Origin: Pseudo-nitzschia pungens
Lineage: Eukaryota; Bacillariophyta; Bacillariophyceae; Bacillariales; Bacillariaceae
Direction: 5' to 3'
DNA: 64,000 nucleotides
Assembly: GCA_037355855.1 (NCBI GenBank)
Contig: CM074766.1
Span: 2,232,001-2,296,000, forward strand
Shown: positions 1 to 11,653 of the stretch, one piece after another
Layout of the letters: each line of letters opens with the position of its first letter
How positions within the stretch are numbered: position 1 is the first letter of the stretch
Made by a program: the position numbers and the translations under genes
The notes under the pieces: generated by a model
Told to the model about the DNA's origin: nothing
The model's input: the letters and a program-made list of their open reading frames with translations, nothing else
Databases searched by the model: none

Positions 1-2267
1 CCCTCAATAGAATTGGGCTGTCCCGTAGCATGATGACTGAATCATGAAGCCCATTTCCACGACCGATCTGGTATTTGTCAAATCCGCGACAATGAGTATA
101 GGTGAATCCACCGTCGGACATCTCGATCCATTGTTCACAAAGGAGTTCATCGAAACTGTAGACAGTTGTTTCCACTAAATGGAATAATAATATATCGGTC
201 ATTAACTCTGGATTGAGTGTTCCTTTCGGAACATTCGCAATCAACCTCTCAATTGCTTCATTCGTTGGTGCGAATAAGGTCCATTCGTTACCAGTCTCTA
301 CAAAGTCTAACAATCCAGTGATGGCGAAGGCTTCGCAGAGTAAATCGAAGCCTGGTGTGCCACAGATAATCTCAGCTGCGTAAGGTCAACGAAAAAAAAG
401 TTGTGAGATATTGCGAGCGTGTATTCCGTAGTTTTTGACCCTGTTGTTCATTCATCTTACCAATCGAAGGACATTGGATGGGTTCGAGTCGACCATCAAC
501 GCCCTGGTCATACACAAAGTCGTGATACACCCCATGTGAATTGTCATTTTCTGGATGCAGCTCGTGATGGGGCTCGTTGTGTGGCTCGTGGTATGGATCG
601 TTGCGTGGCTCGGGGTGTGGCTCGTTGTGTGGATCGTCGTACCAGTATGGATCATGGTGCGGCTCGTGGTGTGGTTCGTGATTTGTCTCGTCGTATGGCT
701 CGTCGTATGGCTTGTCGTACGGCTCGTGGTAGGGCTCGTCGTATGGCTCGTCGTATGGCTCGTCGTACGGCTCGTGGTAGGGCTCGTCGTATGGCTCGTC
801 GTACGGCTCGTGGTAGGGCTCGTCGTATGGCTCGTCGTACGGCTCGTGGTGCGGCTCGTGGTACGGCTCGTGGTACGGCTCGTGGTACGGCTCGTGGTAC
901 GGCTCGTGGTACGGCTCGTGATATGGATCCGAATATGGCGCAGCGTATGGTGCCGGATACGGTGCTGGTGTTGGTGGGTAGGTTGGTTTGTAAGTAGGTG
1001 GCCTCGTAGGATAAGGCGTCGGTTTGTACGTTGGTGGCCTCGTAGGATAAGGCGTCGGTTTGTACGTTGGTGGCCTCGTCGGATACTGCGTCGGTTTGTA
1101 AGTCGGATACCGAGTTGGATACTGCGTCGGTTTGTAAGTAGGATACCGCGTCGGATACTGCGTCGGTTTGTGAGTCGGATACCGAGTTGGATACCGCGTC
1201 GGTTTGTAAGTAGGATACCGCGTCGGATACCGCGTCGGTTTGTAAGTGGGATACCGCGTTGGATACCTCGTTGGATAAGGTGTGGGATACGGTGTGGGAT
1301 ACGGTGTCGGGTACGGCGTTTCTCTGTGAGTTGGATAAGGTGCTGGATAAGGTGCTGGATATGGCGCTGGATATGGCGCTGGATATGGCGCTGGATATGG
1401 CGCTGGGTAGTTATGATAATTTGAGTAGTAAGGTGGGAACAGTGGCGTGGGTTTGTGTGTGGGTTGTTGATTTGAGCCCGGTAAAATCACGTGATTTACG
1501 ATATGAATCACTCCGTTGCATGCCTCCAGGTCCGCTTCTACGATTTGAGGTAGCTTATTCTGTTTATTGCCCGATCCTTTTTGAAACACTTTTCCGTAGA
1601 GACATACGGTCCGAGTATCTCTTTCATTCGTCATTTGTATTCTCGCAGCACACTCCAGGTCTCCACTATAGATTTCCTTTCCTTTGACCGTATGATACAA
1701 CAATATATATTCCATGTTTTTCAGGCTGTTGAAGAATTCTTCCGCAATGTTCCTGTCGAGTGATTCGAAGGCATTATCCGTGGGTGCGAAAAGTGTCCAC
1801 GTACTATACCTTTGGTCTAAATTTTCTGCCAAACCAGTGTCTTTCAATGCCTTGCACAGAACCTTAAAGCCACCGTTTCCGCAAATCAGGTCGGCTGTTA
1901 AAGTCGAACAAAGGTACAATGCGGAAGAGTTGGGTTGTCAGAAAGTTCGCAAAACATCCAAACATTCTCTTTTAGAAAGCATAACAATTAATGCTATGAA
2001 AAACTACTCACCGATGCTCTCACATCTTCTCTTGTTGTCTCCCCCACGACCGCGAAAGGCTTCATCATCATCATCGCTATCATCATCGTCGAAGGAGAAT
2101 CCCAAGTCCACTTCGGTTCCAGTGAATTGAAATATATGCCGTGCTGCAACTGCTGATGCTGGTCGTACAAGCATCGCTATCGCCACTGCGAGCGAGATCA
2201 AAAGCATGGTTGTCGGCATCCTACATGGGATTGGTCTTGACATGGCTGCAGTAGTTCCTGTTCTCAT
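1..2267 (-). CDS. Secreted tandem fasciclin (FAS1) domain protein, 3' end beyond window
   Basis: Three exons can be read on the minus strand: 2267-2012, 1894-461 and 375 to beyond position 1. The introns are 117 bp (1895-2011) and 85 bp (376-460), both GT-AG and both phase 1. Exon 1 encodes a signal peptide (hydrophobic LLISLAVAIAMLV) and an acidic DDDDSDDDDE patch. Exon 2 encodes a FAS1 domain (WTLFAPTDNAFESL, then IVEADLEACNGVIHIVNHVI), followed by about 300 residues of low complexity: PYPAPYPA, YPTRYPTYKPT, then DEPYHEPY repeats. Exon 3 opens a second FAS1 domain (EWTLFAPTNEAIERL). FAS1 proteins are adhesion or matrix proteins, and the Tyr/Pro and His/Glu repeats fit an extracellular wall or adhesive role, which is inference. 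The start could also be 2243 or 2375; 2267 or 2243 best places the signal peptide. The family call is secure; the exact role is unknown. Confidence 0.85.
1017..1390. repeat. Coding tandem repeats (Tyr-Pro-Thr units) in the FAS1 gene
   Basis: Degenerate tandem copies encode YPTRYPTYKPT-type and PYPA-type units on the minus strand. A neighbouring tract (about 660-930) encodes EPYHEPYDEP units. These tracts create long spurious open frames on the plus strand. Confidence 0.8.
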
Positions 2268-3569
2268 TTTCGTTACAGTTCGGCGATGAACGATTAGCGA
2301 CAATCTACCATACACCGCCTTCAACCCTCGGTATGCCGTGAATTCGTACACAGTTGATTCTCGAAACTGTTTCAAACGATCTGCAGTTGATCTAGTCGAT
2401 ACACAAGGTCCTGCGGTGGGTCAATTCAGAAAGGAAGAACCAATCTAAGCGAGAGAGGTTGGAATGTGTGTCTGTGGATATGCAAGCCAGTTTCGAAACA
2501 GTTTATTTTATTCCCACCAAGACGCTTCAGTCCATCTGAAGGTACACGTATCGTCACTACTTTTTCGTCACTACTTTTTTGATAGGAGTGTCGGTTCGAT
2601 GGGCGAAGGTGATAGTCGTCACGTTTATCATTACCGATCAATCTTCACCGATCCGGTCCTACTTTATCAAAGAACCAAAACGGTGTGGGGACGTCTACGG
2701 TACGTTACTCGGATTCGTTGAAATGTTTTTTCACTCCTCTTGTCGCGGGAAGGATTTTTTCACCAAGTGTGATAGAAACTAACGGTTTCTCAAAATGAGC
2801 GACACATCAATTGCCCTACGACCAATCATGACGATCCAATCCTCTAATTGTAGGCTGGACTGGCTCGGTCGTTATCGCGGAATTATTTGGAGACCTATCT
2901 ATCATATGTTTAATTTATATGTACACTACATACTCCGTGTACATGTTTTAGGTCCACAAAATGTACTTTGTTACTACGTAGGTCCGAGTACCAGTACTTG
3001 CACTCGTAATCTTACGTGACTGTGTACGAGGTAGGTACAAGTAGGAAAAAAGATTACGTAGTGGTACGAGGTAAGGTTACAAGGTACGATTACTCGTAAG
3101 GTCTTACCTGACTGTATGTAAGATTTACCGTTCAAAGTAAGGTTAAGATTACCTTACTTACAAGCACAAGTAACTTAACCTTACAGTAAACCTTAATCAT
3201 GATTTTGAGAGATGATTTTTTGATTGATTGATTCATTCATTTTTCTCTCTCAAAGTGGTTTCATGATCATGTCTACCGGTAATTACACGAAGTAAGCTTA
3301 CTTCGTACTGTAATTAATTACCTTACCGTACGAGTAATTACCGTGCAAGATTTACGGTGTGATTGAAGATTGAGGGATTGATTCAAGAATGAATCCGATC
3401 TTTTTGGTTCCGGGTTGCCCTTGTGCGTAATTTTCTTGCTCGTCACTTGATTGATGGAGACAAAAAATCTTAAAATTCGAATACAAAACTCTTCTGGTCG
3501 GCTATTTTGGAACTAAAACGATATCTAATATTGATGTACTCGCCCGGTTGCCCCTCGAAACTGACAGTA
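2268..3569. other. Gene-free interval with short dispersed GTAAG/CTTAC words
   Basis: No convincing gene was found. From about 2985 to 3350 the DNA is dense in GTAAGGTTAC, TTACCGTAC and CGAGTAC words on both strands, including short palindromes such as AAGTAAGCTTACTT near 3291-3304. Confidence 0.5.
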
Positions 3570-4157
3570 ATGTGGATTGCTATTGCCTCGTGGATAGCTA
3601 TTCCGAGAACGCACGCCTTCGGCCCTAGCATCGGGCATGTGAGGGTGACGGCGACGGCGACGTCAACGTCGACGTCCCAGCTCGGTGTCAACCTTTTCTC
3701 TTCTGTCGGAAACCTCGTCCTTAGTGGCAGTGATAGTGATCTTGGCAGCGGGTTGGTGACAGAACCAGCTACAACCGCTGCGGCCGTCGCAACGAATGCA
3801 GCATTTTCGGACCAAATCGATTACTTTGGCGATCCCTTGGTCCGGACGATCGTCTTGGTCTTTGGGGGCGTCTTTCTGCTGTTGGCCGGGCTGGCTGTTT
3901 TGTCCAAGAAAATGGACGCTGCCATCGAAAATGTCATAGTGGATTTCGAAGAAGTCATGACATCGAGCCCGGAATTCCGAGATCAATGGGAAGAAATCGA
4001 ACTGCAACTGAAAATTTATGACAATGAGATCGAAAAGGCCCAACTGCGGAAACAAAAATTATTTGAAATCATGGAAGAGCTGGAAGAAAAGGAACCCAAG
4101 CTGATGAAGCGAGTTTCCGCGAAAATGGCCATCTTGAATAGCAGAAGCAACCGATAG
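3570..4157 (+). CDS. Plastid-targeted single-pass membrane protein with C-terminal coiled coil
   Basis: The N-terminus reads as a bipartite plastid presequence: a hydrophobic signal peptide (MWIAIASWIAIPRTHA) followed by F-G-P, an ASAFAP-like cleavage site of the kind diatoms use for import through four membranes, then a Ser/Thr-rich transit-like stretch. One strong transmembrane segment (TIVLVFGGVFLLLAGLAVL) lies in the middle. It is followed by an acidic and basic heptad region (EEIELQLKIYDNEIEKAQLR) that looks like a coiled coil. I chose ATG 3570 because it puts the signal peptide at the N-terminus; the frame is open from ATG 3507, which would add 21 residues. I do not recognise the family. 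A thylakoid or envelope membrane location is inferred only from the presequence and the membrane span. Confidence 0.7.
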   Translation: MWIAIASWIAIPRTHAFGPSIGHVRVTATATSTSTSQLGVNLFSSVGNLVLSGSDSDLGSGLVTEPATTAAAVATNAAFSDQIDYFGDPLVRTIVLVFGGVFLLLAGLAVLSKKMDAAIENVIVDFEEVMTSSPEFRDQWEEIELQLKIYDNEIEKAQLRKQKLFEIMEELEEKEPKLMKRVSAKMAILNSRSNR

Positions 4158-5048
4158 CTACTGGCCGAACGAGATCCCGGGAGAGTGAGTGAATGAATGA
4201 ATGAAGATCAATCATCTATCAGAAATTGTATCGACACCAACTACACGTACATCACCTGTACCCAGTACTCAATAAAACGAAATACTACCCCTTGAATAAA
4301 CAGGATTGTTCTGGCACTTATGAATAACAATAGGCGCAACAAACGAAGCTTATTTTTTTTCGTTGACGTGATCTCCACGAAGATCCATTTGGAACGGAAG
4401 AGGCATACATGGACTTTGAAGACAGATTAAAACTTATTCTTCGAGCAATTTTATTCATACTCCTTTCCCTTCCATCAATGGACAATCCGCGACTGACCAC
4501 ACTAATTCGGGTTTTGATGTACCCTAATGACCTCGCGTCAGAGGCAAACTGTAATCGGGCCACTTAATCAACACATTCATAGTATCGATTCTACTGATTT
4601 ATATCTGGTATGGGTACACGTACGGATCAGTTCGGGCGAAGGAAGTAATCGTTTGCCAATAGGACATGGCTTTGGTGCGCTGTTCCCAGGATTTCTCGAG
4701 TGCACGAAATGGCGATAGTTAACTGGATGTCCATTTTCAAACCGGCGACAAAGTAGTGTTAATTTGAATTATCTGTGTTTGCGGGGGAATATCAGGGAAC
4801 AGAGAGAGCGTGCTCGTCTTCAGACTTCAAGAACGCATGTGGTGGCGATCATGAACTGAACCCCTGCGATCAACCGAACACGAAAGTTCGATGGATTTGT
4901 TGACACATTAATTTGAATTCGCGTCACAAAAAATAATACGTTCTTTGATTGACCCCATCGTACCTTTCTTGGATGATTCATTCATTCATTCATTCTCATC
5001 GCAGGTAGGCATTAGTTCGACGTCGACTGTTGCGCTTTTTCTCCTCAA
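4158..5048. other. Gene-free interval
   Basis: Short (ATGA)n near 4193-4205 and (ATTC)n near 4979-4994. No coding or RNA gene seen. Confidence 0.4.
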
Positions 5049-6575
5049 ATGATTCCAGCGTCTTCCAAGAATTCATCGCAGAGCGAACAGCATTGTCATT
5101 GCACGAACAAGGATCAAAATTCTGCTGAAGGGGGCTTACCCCTTGCAAACCAGGAGATATGTTGTAGTTTACTATCCAGTCCTTCCCACATCCAGCAGAA
5201 AACAATCACTCGCCATCGATGTTCGACAAAACAGAATAGAAACGATGGCGAAGGCTGTGCTCACACAAACTCGTACCATCAACACTTTTTTCAAGATTAC
5301 CACGACCGGCAGCAATCTCACCAAACGAGGTCACAGGAATTTAATCGCTTTCCCAGTTACCAGGACCAATCAATGAACATCGAACTTTCATCTCAATGGC
5401 AGTCATTATCAGGTACTCCCAACAGTCCTTTTAGCTTCAACACCACGAATTTCACTCGAAATCCTTCAATTTGTGATGCAACTGAAACCACAGGGCAAAA
5501 CAACGGCGCCATCGCAAACTTACCCAATGTTTCTCCAGATCATTCGTATCTGGCGTTTGGCAAGGAAAAAAGAGCTCTCAAATCGATTGCATTCAAAAGA
5601 CAAGTAGTCAGAGAAGTGAAGAGTAGCCCGGTGAGAGGAATGACCCCAACGGTATTCAATGGTCCACAACTATCACCTCAACCTTCATCCTCACGCACAA
5701 ACAAGATTCATGTAAGAATCAAACGACCGGTGCAGGAACAGACCAAAGACAAGGAACAAACCGGCTCTACTCGACACATTTCTCGCAGTCACCCACATTC
5801 GTCGAAAAAGAGAATTCGCGAATCATCAAGAATCTCACCTTTTATATCGACCAGAGCTCTTATTTCACGTGGTAGTAGTGCCGCAAGAGGCGAAGATGGT
5901 GCTGCGCAGATGAGACAATATGACCCCAAAGGAGCAGACAGATGGAACGAAGGTTATCTGGAAATTTCTCGTGTAGCTTCGTGTGTCAAGAACCAGGCCA
6001 TTGCAGACTTTGACAAAGTGCACCAGCTATTATTCCCCTCCGACAAGATGATTATGACACGCAGGTTACTATCAATGGAATGCGGCCCGTTATGGTGGAA
6101 CTTGAGATGGAAGCCGCCAGATTCCTTCGTGCTTTATCTTACAGATGCGTTGACAACCACGGTGAAGGAGTACCTAAAGACCAGCAGAGGGAATGTGTAT
6201 TGGGTAAAACATGTGCGGTTCTGGACAAACCTGCTGAACCCGGACAATCAATGGTGGACTACCGAGCAGGGCTCAATTTATAACGATTTTGCACAACTAC
6301 TTTTTCTGAATCTCCTAAACCGCTGGGGAAGAAACAGTAGCAGTGACCTGATCGAATGTCATGATGCTCGAGATCAGACAACTTTCCTTCGTGCTTGTGT
6401 ATTGTTCGCAAGCAGAGATGAGAGGAGTAGTGACAACGGAGCCGATGCCCTATCGAATGACCGAAGCGTTCGTCATTGTTTGTTAAGGCGTCACGTTGAT
6501 GAGTATGTCAAAAAGAACAAGTCAATCACCGTTCAAACGTTCAAGACAATAGACGCAGCAAGCACAAAACATTAG
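5049..6575 (+). CDS. Hypothetical protein, disordered N-terminus and Trp-rich C-terminal domain
   Basis: This is a single open frame of 508 codons. The first 280 or so residues are Ser/Gln/Asn/His-rich and look disordered, with basic patches (SSKKRIRESSR). The last 200 residues look folded and carry many aromatic residues: CGPLWWNLRWKPPDSF, NVYWVKHVRFWTNLL, NQWWTTEQGSIYNDFAQLL. There is no signal peptide or membrane segment. I do not recognise the family. Composition changes sharply between the two halves, so an upstream exon or a later start cannot be excluded. It is most likely a lineage-specific protein; no function is proposed. Confidence 0.6.
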   Translation: MIPASSKNSSQSEQHCHCTNKDQNSAEGGLPLANQEICCSLLSSPSHIQQKTITRHRCSTKQNRNDGEGCAHTNSYHQHFFQDYHDRQQSHQTRSQEFNRFPSYQDQSMNIELSSQWQSLSGTPNSPFSFNTTNFTRNPSICDATETTGQNNGAIANLPNVSPDHSYLAFGKEKRALKSIAFKRQVVREVKSSPVRGMTPTVFNGPQLSPQPSSSRTNKIHVRIKRPVQEQTKDKEQTGSTRHISRSHPHSSKKRIRESSRISPFISTRALISRGSSAARGEDGAAQMRQYDPKGADRWNEGYLEISRVASCVKNQAIADFDKVHQLLFPSDKMIMTRRLLSMECGPLWWNLRWKPPDSFVLYLTDALTTTVKEYLKTSRGNVYWVKHVRFWTNLLNPDNQWWTTEQGSIYNDFAQLLFLNLLNRWGRNSSSDLIECHDARDQTTFLRACVLFASRDERSSDNGADALSNDRSVRHCLLRRHVDEYVKKNKSITVQTFKTIDAASTKH

Positions 6576-7039
6576 AACTTGAAACAATCGACATGAATAC
6601 GCAATGTCAGTTTGTGAAGAGTTGTAGCGTGTCCGTCAGAACATTGATACAATGTTAAAGATAATCGATGCGGAAGCAAGAAAACGAATCCCCAGTTCTT
6701 CTTGCATGTTTATCGCCTACTGTGGCCATCTGTTGAAAAATATAAATTCTTTGTGACAAAGTTTGTACCTGTACTGAAGAGAAACCGCTGCTCAAAAGAC
6801 AAACATTTTTTATCCTGTAATTGATAATCAAGCAGCAGCAGGTGCTGTCTTGTTTCGTTTTATGCCAACTCACAGACACAACAATGCTTCCTTGTGTACA
6901 CGTAGCCGTGACGCAATATTCCAATTGAAAATGTCTCTGCAAACATTTATTTTTTATTGATTCCGTCTAATGTTTTTCGTGTGCGTAGGTCGTCACTTTC
7001 ACATCTAATTAAGGCCGATTCTGAATATTACAGGTGTCT
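6576..7039. other. Intergenic interval between convergent genes
   Basis: The plus-strand gene ending at 6575 and the minus-strand kinase ending at 7040 converge here. No further gene or notable repeat seen. Confidence 0.4.
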
Positions 7040-8734
7040 TTAACCAAAGCTTTGGAACAGTTTTTGCTCTTTTGAGCTCAATGGTACAAGGCCACTCTTG
7101 TCGTCTTCTTCCTTGGCTTCGAAATTGGTCCCATCAAAGGGATCCGAGAGCTCAGGCACCCACGGTGCGACAATTTCTTTTCGATACAGCTGCCCAAAAT
7201 CTATGCCGACACCTTCCTTGGCAAACCATGGGTGGTTACGAATGTCCAGGTCGGCATTCGCCATGCATCCCAATCGCTTTTGCACGTCGATCACCAGTAT
7301 TTTCTTGATCAAATCCTTGGCTTCTTGGCTGGTGCGAGAGTATGCGTCGACGGAGGCTTGCTTAACTGGACGTTGGAATTTGCCCCTCGCGATGCGTTTG
7401 AAGAGGGTGTGTTGATTAATGGTCGGATCGTCGTAGTCGAAGAATGGATTAGTCCCAAACAGCATTTCATAGATGATGATACCCAGTGACCAAATGTCGG
7501 CCGATTTGTCGTGCCCCTTGTTCATGACAATCTCCGGGGCCTACAGAATAACAATAATGGCAACGTTCAAGTGAGCAGGAAATGATAGATATTAGTATTT
7601 GGCGACCACGAGAAGAGAACCAACGATTTTTCTTTGGAGAACTGCCCCTTTACCAGGTGCAATCTCCTGACGTTCTTCACTTACAATGAAAATGGGAGTT
7701 CCGCAAAACGTGAAAGTTTTGTCTGGAACATACTTTGCAAACCCGAGATCCACAATAACACAATATCCGTCTTTGTCCAAGAGGACATTCTCGCCCTTGA
7801 GATCGCGGTATACAAAGCTGCGGCGGTGCATGTAACTGAGTCCCTCCAGCATGCATGCCGCATAGAATTTCGCATCCTTTTCGCTGAGGTAAGGCCGGTG
7901 CTCGTTACGCATTTGCTGGCGCAATTCTCCGCCCTGAACCAATTTCATCATCAGATACAAGCAGTCAGAATCTTGCTGGGCATTGACGAGCCCCATGACG
8001 AAAGGGTGGTTCATTTTTTCCATGATACGAGTTTCACGAATGACCCCCTCAACCTGATGCTGTTGGATCAATTCACGCTTGTATTGGATCTTCAATGCAT
8101 AGGGCAAACCCCTTTTCGGTTCTCGACACAACCAAACTTGCCCAAAGGTACCCTGGCCGAGTAATTGTTTCTTTTGTAACGTTTCTTTCGTGACATGCTT
8201 GTCGTATGAGCGATTCTTCCTGTAGTCCTTGCCGAGTCGGAGAGGATCATAGATAACCTCCTTCAGATCTTTCATAGTCAATCTTCGCAAGTGCAGGGTT
8301 TCACTACCTCTAGCGATCACAGTCCGTTGGGCAGTGACTGTGTTGTATTCCAACATGTTCTCCTTCGCTGTTTGAATCTCGGCTTCGGTACTGAGATTGA
8401 CAAGTTCATGTTCTTTGCCGTACAATGCTGCTACCTTGCAATCATCAACATTGGATAATATCAACGTTTCGCGACCAAACGCCAATTTTTCACCCGTTCC
8501 TAATTTCTTGACGACACCATCCCTGCCTGTCACTTCAAGATGACTATTGTCTTTGTTCCTAGCTGTGAGGAAATACAAAGCTGGTTCGACTTGATCTCCA
8601 ATTGTTGCAAGGGTATCTCCGGGTTCAAGCGTAACGTGGTGAAGTCTTTTGACCATTTCACTTACTTCGATCGAATCAATGTCCGAGTGGGCAATGATGG
8701 GAAGTGCACGCTGTTAGTTTGCATTAGAGAGTGT

Positions 8735-8772
<38 letters not shown>

Positions 8773-9910
8773 TCGGAAACAATAAAGAAGAGGAAATGGT
8801 GAATAACGACAAGCAGAAAGCGGTACGCGAAGTGCTGCGATGAGAGATTCGATTTGAGAGCATCGATGCACAGTGCTGTATGGTAACAATTACAATAAAC
8901 TACTGATGCCACTATTCTAGCGTCTCCATTGTTTTCGAACGGACTGCTTTTGGTTCATTCGTTCATTGGATACTCACTATGATCTTGCTATCGAATTCCT
9001 TCTGGACCATTTCGTGCAAGTCCATTCCTTTCAGGCAGCGGAAGAATCGCTCTTTCGTGAGAACGTACACCATCCCATCTGTCAAGCATTCGGCTGTCCC
9101 GTAAATAGGTGTGTTCGACACCAGTGCAACAGATCCAAAATTGTCACCGGGATCCGCCCGAAGGTCGGCGTATTTGGTGTTGCCAATCGTAATGTCCTTG
9201 CCGAGAATGTGTCCACTCTGCACAAAATATATCTCGTCAAGTACGTCGCCCTTTTCCAACAAGATGTCGCCCTTTTTGAATTTCTTTTGAAACATGCACG
9301 AGGCCAATTCGCGTATCAAATGATCCGGCAAGTCCTGAAACAATTTTGTTGCCTTGAGAAGGCGTCTGGTCTCTTCGTCGTTGGAAAGAATGAACGAGGC
9401 CTGGATCCTCCGGAAGGTTTCTTGCGAGACCCTGTAGAACTCACAATCCGTTTCGGCCAGTACGGTTGCTGCACGCGGGCAATCATAGAGAAGTGCCAGT
9501 TCTCCGACCACCGTTCCCCTTCCGGCACTTCCCTGGTCCTCTCTGTCGACCAAAAAGCGGACGGTTCCTTCCTTCACAATGTACAAATAATCGCCGGTGT
9601 CACCCTGCGTAATTACGGTTTCTCCCTGTTTTGCGCTGTATTTCTCCATGGCATTCACCAGAGTCTTGACCTCGTCGGCTTCAAGGTTTGAAAGGACAAA
9701 ATCCGCGTGGTCTCTAATAACGGACTCCAAAAATTCTTCCTCTTCCCGAAGCAAAAACTGGGATTTGGTCCTTGTGGGTGGGTCAAATTTTCTATTGAGC
9801 CCCTTGAGAGGACGGGCAAAAATAACCCTGTTTAGCATGTTTTCGGCGTCCCGTTTGATTTCTTTCCGGGCGTCTATGCCCAGCTTTTTTATTCCCTCAA
9901 TGATCTTCAT
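7040..9910 (-). CDS. cGMP-dependent protein kinase (PKG-type AGC kinase)
   Basis: Three exons join in frame to 819 residues: 9910-8978, 8710-7685 and 7540-7040. The introns are 267 bp (8711-8977) and 144 bp (7541-7684), phase 0, GT-AG. Residues about 70-185 form a cyclic-nucleotide-binding domain with the phosphate-binding cassette GELALL...CPRAATV (Arg146). Residues about 190-305 form a second, in which SVALVSNTPIYG lacks the key Arg. A third, degraded one may lie at about 325-410. The kinase domain follows: LGQGTFGQV (about 496), ALKI (Lys about 518), YRDLKGENVLL, VDLGFAKY, CGTPIFI|APE split by intron 2, and DIWSLGIIIYEML. The tail resembles an AGC C-terminal extension. DLG replaces the usual DFG. 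Two or more binding domains on the same chain as the kinase identify PKG rather than PKA. The role is phosphorylation of Ser/Thr in response to a cyclic nucleotide; cGMP is assumed from the family. Confidence 0.92.
8738..8769. repeat. (GA)n microsatellite in intron 1 of the PKG gene
   Basis: About 16 copies of GA on the plus strand. On the transcribed strand it is a CT-rich tract just upstream of the CTAACAG acceptor, so it may serve as an extended polypyrimidine tract. Confidence 0.9.
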
Positions 9911-10335
9911 GGTGTTTGGTCTGTTTGCGTTGATTCGTTGACCGATTGTGCGTGGTGGTGATTTTCCTGCAGATCCAAACGATCAAGACTCCTTTGTTTT
10001 TGTTCTGGCCTCCACCAATATTTGGTTTGCCGATCGCATCGACCGAATGGTTGGATGTGAACCGTAAGGCTATTGCGGTACCGGGAGTGTTGTATTGCGT
10101 GGTATTTTGGGCAGTGATGTTATGTAACTACCAGCAGGATAGTAGCTTAGAGTTGCTTCCTGATTGCTTTCGACAAGACGAAAGTCTACAAACTTGATGA
10201 CTTGACCTGATGATTGATTGTCGACTGTCGACTAACTTATCGATCGGGATCTTTGATCTTTTGGAGGGTACATGTACCAGTACACTTATTTTGTACCAGT
10301 CTACGAGTAAGGTTTACAACTAAGGTTACGTATGT

Positions 10336-10416
10336 TACCGGTTCGAGTACCGGTTCGAGTACGTACCGGTTCGAGTACCGGTTCGAGTACCGGTTCGATT
10401 ACGTACCAGTTCGATT
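10336..10416. repeat. Tandem ACCGGTTCGAGT units
   Basis: About six imperfect 12-mer units of the form ACCGGTTCGAGT, some joined by ACGT. The word GGTTCGAGTACC recalls the B box of tRNA genes, but no cloverleaf surrounds it. Confidence 0.75.
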
Positions 10417-11558
10417 ACGTAACCTTACCAGTTCGAGTTCGTAAGCTTACCCGTTGTGGTACTTGACACTACTCGTAGTTGAACTGGAACCGTAAGTTAC
10501 CGGTACCTCACATACCGGTAAGGTACGCATATCAGCTTCTCTCTCTCGATACGTCTAAATTGAGATGATAAATAAGGTTACAGGTACGGCTAGAAGTAAG
10601 TTACTCATGCTCCTAACAGATAAGGTTACGGTCCTGTACAATATACAGTACTGTACTGTAAGTAATTACTCGTACTCGTACTCGTACTCGTAATCGTACC
10701 GTACTTGTAACTTACCGTAACTTACTTGTCATGGGAGGCGAAAGATTTTTTTGAAAGATTTTTTTTTAGTAATCGAGATTGTTGATCAGAGAATGGAACG
10801 CTCTGAATTTGGAATTGGAATGGCGCGCGTTTGGCGCGTTGAAGAAGCACAGAAACGCCAGTCATGATTAAGATTACTACCTACCGGTACTACCTCCGGT
10901 CCGTAATACTGTAGCTTTTAGCACATATTTTTCAACTTGGGATCAATTTTCAACCAATTCAAACCGTTCTTTTTGGGTCAAACTCTCCTCAACAAACTCC
11001 TTATGCCTGGTCAGACACTAGTTAGGCTAGTGGTATTGGTCTACCTTTCATTGGGACTTGAACAAGGCCTGTAAAGCCATGTCAATGTGATTTTACTGGT
11101 TGAAAGGGTTCCACCTGGCATTTGAGAGTCTGAGAAGTTTCTTTGAGAAGCTGAGACACTGAGCTTTTGTAAGAGAGTATGTGTTAGAAACATTAAGATA
11201 GTTCTTGTACTTTCATTTGTGTTCCAAAGAGACCCATTTTTGTGCCCGGGTGGTGTGTCCCATTTGCATTCATTACGTCTACAGGGGATCCAGCGCATGC
11301 TAAAAAGGAATTTTTGTCCTTTTCGTTTCGTGTAAAAACACTAGAAAGTTCATGTGCACCTCTTTTTCCTCATGTGTGCCTCTTACATGGATCTAATCGG
11401 ATTGATCAAGATCTAATCGGATTGATCAAATTTTTAAACGACACACTATTTAGGGACGCACACACAAGAGTCATCGATACAGTATTCTGGACCGGAGGTA
11501 GTAGTGTTTTTTGATACCATTCATGTAATACCACCACCCAGTTTGTTCTTCACTCTAG

Positions 11559-11653
11559 TACTACAAAATTCTTATCAGCTGCCCCCTGGTTCTACATCCC
11601 CAAGTACTAATTCCTACGGAAACCGGGGGACAGCTGATAGGAATTCTGTAATA
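11559..11653. repeat. Small hairpin element with 33-bp inverted arms
   Basis: Arms 11559-11591 and 11621-11653 are inverted copies around CTTATCAGCTGCCCCC and a 29-bp loop. The few mismatches between arms are all transitions. Size and form fit a tiny MITE or a structured non-coding element. Confidence 0.7.

Noticed and set aside
555..1424. Long plus-strand frame rich in Trp/Val/Leu opposite the FAS1 gene
   Set aside because: It is the mirror of the PYPT/EPYH repeat tract and has no domain of its own; the minus-strand gene has FAS1 domains and introns.
10336..10416. GGTTCGAGTACC words resembling tRNA B boxes
   Set aside because: No A box, anticodon stem or acceptor stem can be formed around any copy; they are tandem simple repeats.
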